Shown one piece after another: positions 1 through 12,100 of a DNA stretch of 64,000 nucleotides. The stretch spans positions 868,001 to 932,000 of the forward strand of contig NZ_CP132343.1 of the NCBI RefSeq assembly GCF_040529065.1. Direction: 5' to 3'. This DNA comes from Xanthomonas sacchari (GTDB taxonomy: Bacteria > Pseudomonadota > Gammaproteobacteria > Xanthomonadales > Xanthomonadaceae). A model generated the notes under the pieces. The model saw only the letters and a program-made list of their open reading frames with translations, did no database searches and was not told the origin of the DNA. Within the stretch, counting starts at the first letter, position 1. The number at the start of each line of letters is the position of its first letter. A program made the translations under genes and the position numbers.

Positions 1-50
1 CTGCGCGACGCCGCTCAGCCTGTCTACATGGACCGCGCTGGGGGGTGTGC

Positions 51-56
51 GACAAT
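51..56 (+). promoter_or_regulatory. Candidate -10 box of dsbC
   Basis: GACAAT lies 30 bases upstream of the dsbC start, a normal leader length. No convincing -35 box is visible because the window begins just upstream. The first 50 bases show no gene. Confidence 0.4.
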
Positions 57-86
57 CCGGCCATTCGCAGCCTTCATGGATCGCCA

Positions 87-893
87 ATGCTCCGTTTTGC
101 TCTTTGCGCGCTGCTGGGCGCGGCTTCCCTCTCCGCCTGCGCACAGTCCACCACGCCGCCGGCCGGCGCCGCCGCGTCGTCCAAGGCCGCACCCGCCGTC
201 AGCGGCGCGCCGGGCGAGCAGCGCGTGCGGTCGGCGCTGCTGCAGCTCGATCCCAACTTCAAGCCCGACTACATCGGCGCCGCGCCGTTCCCCGGCTTCC
301 GCGAAGTGGTGGTCGGCGGGCAGGTGCTGTACGTCTCCGACGACGGCCGCTACCTGTTCCAGGCGCAGCCGTTCGACATCCAGGAAAAGCAGTTCGCCTC
401 CAGCGAGGGCCTGCTGAGCTACCGCCGCAAGCTGCTGGAATCGGCGCCGCGTGCCGACCGCATCGTGTTCGCCCCGGCCAATCCCAAGTACACCATCAGC
501 GTGTTCACCGACATCGAATGCGGCTACTGCCGCAAGCTGCACAGCGAGATCGGCGAGCTCAACAAGCAGGGCATCGCCGTGGAGTACCTGGCGTACCCGC
601 GCATGGGCCTGGGCAGCCAGGACTACAAGGACATGGTCGCGGTGTGGTGCGCGGCCGACAAGAAGAAGGCGCTGACCGACGCCAAGGCCAACGGCAAGGT
701 GCCGAGCGCGGCCAACTGCAAGAACCCGGTGACCATGCAGTACAACCTGGGCCAGCGCCTGGGCGTCAACGGCACCCCGGCGATCTTCGCCCCGGACGGC
801 ACCCAGATCGGCGGCTACCTGCCCCCGGCCAAGATGCGCGAAGCGCTAGACAAGCGCGCGGCGGAAGCGACCAAGGCTGGCGGAAGCCGCTGA
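87..893 (+). CDS. dsbC: Thiol:disulfide interchange protein DsbC
   Basis: Periplasmic disulfide isomerase/thioredoxin-fold protein of 268 residues that reshuffles wrong disulfides in exported proteins. The ATG at 87 is chosen because it gives a clean leader with a lipobox-like LSAC, so the protein may be a lipoprotein; an ATG at 45 would add 14 residues before the leader. An N-terminal dimerisation region is followed by a thioredoxin domain with the active site CGYC (Cys145 and Cys148) and a cis-proline motif NGTPAIF. Two further cysteines, in VWCAA and AANCKN, match the structural disulfide of the family. It stands alone ahead of purL. Its work fits the many disulfide-containing exported proteins encoded nearby, which is inference. 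Confidence 0.93.
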   Translation: MLRFALCALLGAASLSACAQSTTPPAGAAASSKAAPAVSGAPGEQRVRSALLQLDPNFKPDYIGAAPFPGFREVVVGGQVLYVSDDGRYLFQAQPFDIQEKQFASSEGLLSYRRKLLESAPRADRIVFAPANPKYTISVFTDIECGYCRKLHSEIGELNKQGIAVEYLAYPRMGLGSQDYKDMVAVWCAADKKKALTDAKANGKVPSAANCKNPVTMQYNLGQRLGVNGTPAIFAPDGTQIGGYLPPAKMREALDKRAAEATKAGGSR

Positions 894-898
894 GCGGC

Positions 899-1145
899 CG
901 GGAATGGGGAAACGGGCATCGGGAATGGGCGCGACTGCGCTCGTTCCCGCGGCCAGGACCGCTGAACGCCCCTCTCTCCCCCTTGGTCGGCGGTGCGGCC
1001 TCTGCGCCACCGCTGTTGCCGCCCCGCGTTTTGCCGCTGGAGCGCCGCGTCCGCTGGCGCCCAACCACCGCTAGCGCGTCCGCGTGCGCCGACCCCGCTC
1101 GGCGGCCGGCTGTGCCGATTCCCCATTCCCGAATCCCCATTCCCA
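899..1145. repeat. Heptamer-repeat pair flanking the dsbC-purL gap
   Basis: A G-rich arm at 899-929 (units such as GGGAATGGGG and CGGGAATGGG) is answered by a C-rich inverted arm at 1117-1145. Together they bracket most of the 300-base gap between dsbC and purL. The C-rich arm ends about 10 bases before the purL -10 box and so overlaps its -35 region. No gene is seen between the arms. Confidence 0.75.
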
Positions 1146-1154
1146 GCTCTCCGC

Positions 1155-1160
1155 TACAAT
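1155..1160 (+). promoter_or_regulatory. Candidate -10 box of purL
   Basis: TACAAT lies 33 bases before the purL ATG. The -35 position falls inside the C-rich heptamer arm. Confidence 0.5.
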
Positions 1161-1193
1161 AGCCAGCCCGTTTCCTCACACGGTTCCCCGGAC

Positions 1194-5234
<4,041 letters not shown>

Positions 5235-5347
5235 ACCCGGCGTTGCCCTGGCGCGCTCGCCGCGATGGCGACGCGCCTGCGCGACGGCGTTGCGTTGCCC
5301 AGCCCGATGGTGTGCTGACGCGCTGGACCGCGCGTCGCTGTGTCCCA

Positions 5348-5371
5348 TGTGGGAGGGACTTCAGTCCCGAC
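5348..5371. repeat. REP-type palindrome (GGGACTTCAGTCCC class)
   Basis: A 6-bp stem GGGACT/AGTCCC with a TC loop follows a TGTGGGAG head. The same unit recurs at 54994-55017 and 55147-55170. Confidence 0.75.
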
Positions 5372-5492
5372 GCAGGCCTGTGTCCGGGTCGGCTGAGTCG
5401 GCAGTCCGACAGGCCGATACCGTCGATGTTTCCCGTGTATCGAATGGGATCTCTCTGCAGATCCCGGAGTCGGGATGATCTGACCGTGCGCG

Positions 5493-5516
5493 GTCGCGGC
5501 TGAAGCCGCTCCTACG
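5493..5516. repeat. REP-type palindrome (GCGGCTGAAGCCGC class)
   Basis: The stem GCGGCT/AGCCGC is followed by TCCTACG. The same unit appears in inverted pairs at 31275-31340, 31442-31503 and 55909-55977. Confidence 0.8.
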
Positions 5517-5793
5517 AAAACTGCAGGGTTTTGTCCCGCGCGCGCTGCCGTCAGGGCGGTCGCGTGCGTGTGCCTGCGCCACCGTCACGGTGAACAAGCC
5601 GGTGGCGTGCGCCCGCCCGGCGCTCCGGGCTGCATGGTCGCACTGCGGCCGCATCCATTCCGCCGTCCGCCCCCCGGGTCGCGCCGCCGCGTGACCACGG
5701 GCGCCTGTTTCGCGCAATCGGCGCCATTCGCGTCCGTCTGGCGCGATCGCGCACCTCGACTGTGCAGCTCCTCGCGCACTTACCACACGTTTG

Positions 5794-5809
5794 CGTCAAG
5801 TCCTTGACG
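5794..5809. promoter_or_regulatory. Inverted repeat CGTCAAG-TC-CTTGACG upstream of adhesin
   Basis: A perfect 7-bp inverted repeat with a 2-base centre. A related half-site GTCAAGG lies at 5838-5844 and a second inverted pair at 5962-5975. It could be an operator for the adhesin gene; no regulator is identified. Confidence 0.35.
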
Positions 5810-5961
5810 AGAAACGAAATCGCTCTAACCGCCGTGTGTCAAGGCTGGCAAGGTCCGTGCCGAAAAGTTGGCGCGATGGGGTTGTTTTCATTGATATTTA
5901 TCGAAAAATTAACGGAATAACCCTGAATTCGCGGTCTGTGTCACGACGTGTGTCGCGGTAA

Positions 5962-5975
5962 GTCAAAAACTTGAC
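5962..5975. promoter_or_regulatory. Inverted repeat GTCAA-AAAC-TTGAC upstream of adhesin
   Basis: A 5-bp inverted repeat in the AT-rich region about 210 bases before the adhesin start. It shares the GTCAA core with the pair at 5794-5809. Confidence 0.35.
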
Positions 5976-6181
5976 GTATCCGAAATGCCGGGTTAACACT
6001 CCAGTCAGTTCCGCATTCCACCTCGGTTCATCTACAGGCCCGAGCAGCGACAGGCGTGAGCCTCTCGCGTCCCGGTTGGGACGTGCGGCACCTAAAAAAC
6101 CGACAGGGGGTCGGCCGGCCGGAACGCCGGGCGAGGGTGGCTTTTTGACCAAAAACCAGCCGAATTGAGGAGCAGTCGTCG

Positions 6182-9100
6182 ATGAATCGGATTTATCGCA
6201 AGGTCTGGAACAACGCGTTGGGGATGTGGGTGGTGGCGTCGGAACTGGCCAGCGGCGATGCCCGCGGCGCGGTCGTCCGCGATCGCCGTGCCGCACGCGC
6301 ACACGGCCTGGCCCTGGCCGGCGCGATCGCCCTGGCGCTGGGCGCCGGCGCCCTTCCCGGCAACGCCCAGGCGCAGGCCGTGCAGATCGGCGACAACGCC
6401 AACGCCAGCGGCGACTACGCCACCGCGGTCGGTGCCGAGAGCAACGCCAGCGGCGCGCAGAGCACCGCGACCGGCGCGGCCAGCAACGCCAGCGGCGACG
6501 GCAGTGTGGCCAGCGGCACCCTCAGCGACGCCAGCGGCGTGGAAGCCAGCGCGCTCGGCTACTACAGCACCGCCAGCGGCGATGGCGCGACCGCGCTCGG
6601 CGCCGAGAGCATCGCCTCCGGCGCCGCCAGCGCCGCGGTCGGCGTGGCCGCCGATGCGACGGGCGAGTACGCCACTGCGGTCGGCGGTTTCTCCAGCGCC
6701 AGCGGCTTCAACAGCACCGCGCTGGGCAATAGCGCGGTGGCGCAGGGCCGCAACAGCGTGGCGCTGGGCGCCGACGCGGTGGCCGACCGCGACGACAGCG
6801 TGTCGGTCGGCAAGGCCGGCGGCGAACGCCAGATCACCAACGTGGCTGCCGGCACCGAGGCCACCGATGCGGTCAACGTGGCGCAGCTGGACGCGGTCAG
6901 GCAGACCGCCGACACCACCGCCAAGTACTTCCAGTCCAGCGGCAGCGACGCCAGCGATGCCGGCGCCTATGTCGAGGGTGCCAATGCGGTGGCCGCCGGC
7001 GAAGGCGCCAACGCCATCGGCAACGGCGCCAGCGCGCTCGGCAGCGGCGCCACCACGCTGGGCGGCAACGCCACTGCGGTCGGCAGCAATGCCACCGCCG
7101 TCGGCGCCTCGGCGACCGCGGTCGGCGGTGCGCTGTCGATCGTCGACGACAACGGCGATGTGCTGCTGGAAGGCACCACCACCGCGGCCGCGCAGGGCGC
7201 CAGCGCGTTCGGCGCCGGTGCGCAGGCCAATGGCGCGTTCTCCACCGCGCTGGGCACTGCCGCGCGCGCCGACGGCACGCAGAGCACCGCCACCGGCTTC
7301 TCCGCCGCCGCCACCGGGCTGGCGGCGACCGCCACCGGCGGCTTCAGCCAGGCCGGCGGCGACTTCGCCTCCGCGTTCGGCTACGGCGCCAACGCCAGCG
7401 GCGGCGACGCCGTGGCGGTGGGCTTTTCCAGCCTCGCCAGCGGCGTGTCCAGCACCGCCGTCGGCGGCAGCGTGCTCGGCCTGTTCACCACCGAGGCGCA
7501 GGGCGAAGGCGGCAGCGCGTTCGGCGCCGGCGCCTGGGCCAATGGGGATTTCTCGACCTCGGTCGGCTGGCTGAGTTCGGCCGACGGCGCGTCCAGCGCC
7601 GCGTTCGGCGCCGCGTCCTGGGCGCAGGCCGACGATTCCACCGCGCTGGGCTACGGCGCCAAGGCCGCGGCCAGCGGCAGCGTCGCGCTCGGCCAGGGAT
7701 CGGTGGCCGATCGCGCCGACACCGTCTCGGTCGGCAGCGCCGGCAAGGAGCGGCAGATCGCCAACGTCGCCGCCGGCACCGAGGGCACCGATGCGGTGAA
7801 CCTGGACCAGCTCGACGCGGTCAAGCAGGTGGCCGACGGCACCGCGCGGCTGTTCGCCGGCAGCGGCGACGGCACTGCGCTGGCGCAGGGCCAGCAGGCC
7901 ACCGCCGCCGGCGCCGACGCGCTGGCCGATGGCGACTACACCACCGCCGTCGGTTCCACCAGCACCGCCGCCGGCCTCGGCGCCGCGGCGCTGGGCAGTG
8001 GCGCGGTCGCCAGCGGCGACCACGCCAGCGCGGTCGGTACCGATGCCACCGCGGTCGGCACCTCCGCCACGGCGATCGGCAGCACCGCGACGGTGTACGA
8101 GTACGACGAGAACGGCTTCATCGTCGGCAGCCGCGAACAGACCACCCAGGCGCTCGGCGTGGCCGCGACCGCGGTCGGCGGCGGCGCGCAGGCGCTGGAT
8201 CCGCTGTCCACCGCGGTCGGCACCGGCACCTCGGCCAGCGGCGTGCAGAGCACCGCGCTGGGCTACCACGCGCAGACCTTCAAGGACGGTGCCACCGCGG
8301 TCGGCGGCCTGTCCGAAGTGGCTGGCGACTTGGGCACGGCGGTGGGCTACGGCTCGCGCGCGGCCGGCGATTACGCCACCGCGGCCGGCATCGGCGCGCG
8401 GGCGACCGCGACCAGCACCGTGGCGATGGGCATGAACTCGCTGGCCAGCGGGACCGACAGCGTGGCGATCGGCGGGGTCAGCACCGCCGCGGCGAGTGCC
8501 GGCAACAGCGTCGGCATCACCGCGGCCACCGGCGTCGGCAGCGTGGCGCTGGGGGCAGGCGCGGAGAGCCAGGGCGATTACGCGATTGCGATGGGCTACA
8601 ACGCCAATGTGTTCCCGAACCTGGAGAACGGCACCGCCGATTCGGTGGCGATCGGCCACAGCGCCGGTTCGTTCGCGCCGCACACCGTCTCGCTCGGCGC
8701 CCATGCGCTGTCCGCGGGCGAGGGCGGGGTGGCGATCGGCCAGGCGGCCACCGCGTGGAACGCCAACAGCGTGGCGCTCGGTGCAGACGCGGTGACCTCC
8801 ACGTTCCACGACAGCAGCACCGCGCTCGGTGCCAACAGCGCGGCCAACGGCGCCGACGCGACCGCGATCGGCTACGGCGCGCGGGTCAGCAGTTGGGTCG
8901 CGGATGCGCAGGATCGCTCGGCGTCCAGCGCGGTCGCGCTTGGCGCCTATTCCTACGCGAACCGCGACAACAGCGTCTCGGTCGGCGACGTGGGCAACGG
9001 CCTGACCCGGCAGATCACCAGCGTCGCCGCCGGCACCGAAGCCACCGACGCGGTCAACGTGGCGCAGCTGCAGGAGGCCGGCAAGTACCTGCAGGCCAGC

Positions 9101-12100
9101 GCCGGCAACAGCGATGCCGGCGCCTACGTCGAAGGCGACGACGCGCTCGCCGCCGGCGAGGCCGCCAATGCCATCGGCAACGGCAGCACCGCCCTCGGCG
9201 CCGGCGCCGATGCGCTCAACAGCGGGGCGACCGCGGTGGGCAGCGGCGCGGTCGCGGCCGGGCAGAACAGCGCCGCCTTCGGCACCAACGCGCAGGCTAC
9301 CGGGCCGGCGGCGGTGGCGGTCGGCGGGGTGGCGGTGGACGCCAACGGCGATCCGCTGATCACCAAGAGCGGGGTGGCGGTGGACACCGGCGCCACCAGC
9401 GCCGGGGTCGGCGGTACCGCGCTGGGCGCCAGCGCCGATGCCAGCGGTTTCGCCGCCTCGGCGGTGGGCGTGGGCGCCTACGCCGGCGGCGCGCAGGCAT
9501 CGGCCTTCGGTGCGGTGGCCAATGCCACCGGCGACTACGCCACGGCGGTCGGCACGCAGAGCGCGGCCACCGGCACTAGCAGCGTGGCGGTCGGCGGTCC
9601 GGCCGACCTGATCCCGGGCCTGGGCCTGTTCGTGCAGACCCAGGCCAGCGGCGCCAACGCGGCCGCGTTCGGCGCCGGCGCGATCGCCTCGGGCGACGAC
9701 TCCACCGCCAACGGCAGCATGACCGAGGCCTCTGGCCTGCAGAGCACCGCGCTGGGCTACTTCGCCTACGCCCCGGGCGACTACGCCAGCGCGCTGGGCG
9801 CGCAGTCCTGGGCCAGCGGCGTCAACAGCACCGCGGTGGGCTTCTACAGCACCGCGCTGGCCGCCGACAGCGTGGCGCTGGGTGCGAACGCGGTGGCGCG
9901 TCGGGCCAACACGGTCTCGGTCGGCGATGCCGGCAGCGAGCGGCAGATCGTCAATGTCGCTGCGGGCACGCAGTCCACCGATGCGGTCAACCTCGCGCAA
10001 CTGGATGCGGTGCGCGCCACTGCCGAAGGCACCTCCAAGTTCTTTGCGCATGGCGGCGACGGCACGGTCGGCGCCTATGCCGACGGCGCCGGCGCGCTGG
10101 CCGCCGGCGATGCGGCCAATGCCTACGGCAGCGGCGCGGCGGCGTTCGGCAGCGGCGCGGCGGCGATGGGCGATGACGCGGTCGCGCTGGGCAACGGCAG
10201 CACGGCCGGCGGCACCGGCGGCACGGCCATCGGCGGCCGCGGCCAGGCCTACGACCAGTACAACCAGCCGATCGTCGATGCCGACGGCAAGCCGGTGCTG
10301 GTCGGCGCCAATGCCGGCGAGAACGCCACCGCGCTCGGCGCGGGCGCGCAGGCCACCGGCAGCGCCGCCACCGCCACCGGCTACGGTGCGCAGGCCACCG
10401 GCGATCACAGCACCGCCGGCGGCTACAAGGCGCGTGCGACCGGCAACTACAGCCTGGCGCAGGGCGACAACGCCTGGGCCAGCGGCGAGGACGCCAGTGC
10501 GGTCGGTGCCTACGCCTGGGCCACCGCGGACGGCGCCTCGGCGTTCGGCACCTCGGCCTGGGCCACCGGCGCCAACGCCTCGGCGTTCGGCACCGGGGCG
10601 TGGGCCAGTGGCAGCGGCGCCACCTCGATCGGCTTCAACAGCTGGGCGCCGGGCCTGAGCGCCACCGCGGTCGGCCGCGGCGCGTTCGGCTACGGCAACT
10701 ACAGCGTGGCGCTGGGCTTCCAGGCGCTGGGCAACCAGGTCAACACCATCGCCATCGGCACCAACACCGTGGCCGATGCGGAAAGCGCGATCAGCATCGG
10801 CGCAGGCAGCGAGGCGACGGCGTCCAATGCGGTGGCGCTGGGCGCCGGGGCGGTCGCCGACCGCGCCTACAGCGTGTCGGTGGGCAGTGCCGGGCAGGAG
10901 CGGCAGATCACCAACGTCGCCGCCGGCACCGAGGCCACCGATGCGGTCAACGTCGCCCAGCTGGATGCGGTGAAGCAGGCCGCGGCAGCGACCAGCAAGT
11001 ACTTCCAGGCCAGCGGCAGCGCCGACAGCGATGCCGGCGCCCTGGTCGACGGCGACAATGCGCTGGCCGCCGGCGAGGCCGCCAACGCCACCGCCGACGG
11101 CGCCACTGCGCTCGGTGGCGGCGCCAATGCCGTGGCCGCGGGCGCGACCGCGATCGGCTTCAACGCCGTCTCCAGCGGTGTCGATGCGGTCGCGCTGGGC
11201 AACGCCAGCCAGGCGTCGGGCGAGAACAGCATCGCCATCGGCAGCAACGCCCAGGCCAGCGAGATCGGCGCCACCGCCAGCGGTGCCGGCGCGCAGGCCA
11301 GCGGCACCTATGCCACTGCGACCGGCAACGAGGCGGTGGCCTCGGACAACCAGGCCACGGCCACCGGCTTCCGCAGCGCCGCCTCGGGCATCGGCGCCAC
11401 CGCCCTGGGCGGCTACAGCGAGGCCACGGGCTATCTGTCCTCGGCGCTGGGCTATGGCGCACTCGCCTCGGGCAGCTACGGCACCGCGGTCGGCGTGTCC
11501 TCTACCGCCTCCGGCAGCAGCAGCGTGGCGGTGGGCGAGTACAGCGTGGCCTCCGGCGAGGAGAGCGTGGCGGTCGGCGGTACTTCGTTCTTCGGCCTGA
11601 TCCCGGCCGAGGCCTCGGGCGCCAACAGCGCCGCGTTCGGTGCCGGCGCCGGTGCCACCGCCGACTTCAGCAGCGCGCTCGGCAGCCTCAGCTACGCCAG
11701 CGCCGACAGCGCCAGTGCGTTCGGCTACGGCGCCTATGCATCCGGCGTCAACAGCGTGGCCCTGGGTGCGAACTCCGAGGCGGCGCGCGACAACACCGTC
11801 TCGGTGGGCAGCGCCGGCAAGGAGCGGCAGATCACCAGCGTCGCCGCCGGCACCGAGGCCACCGATGCGGTCAACGTCGCGCAACTGAACGAGGTGAAGC
11901 AGTCCGCCGATGCCACCGGCAAGCAGTTCAAGGCCAGCGGCGGCAGCGACCCGGCCGACGATGTCGGCAGCTACGTGGAAGGCACCTACGCCACCGCCGC
12001 CGGCGAGGCCAGCAACGCCTACGGCACCGGCGCCTCGGCGTTCGGCAGCGGCGCGCTGGCCGGCGCCCGCTACGCCACCGCGTCCGGCTACAACGCCACC

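Larger units (their letters stand above)
5235..6181. other. Long intergenic region between purL and the adhesin gene
   Basis: There is no convincing gene in these 947 bases; open frames here are short and low in conserved character. The left half holds two REP-type palindromes (5348-5371 and 5493-5516). The right half, from about 5880, turns unusually AT-rich for this window and is the likely promoter region of the adhesin. It contains three GTCAAG-type motifs. Confidence 0.7.
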
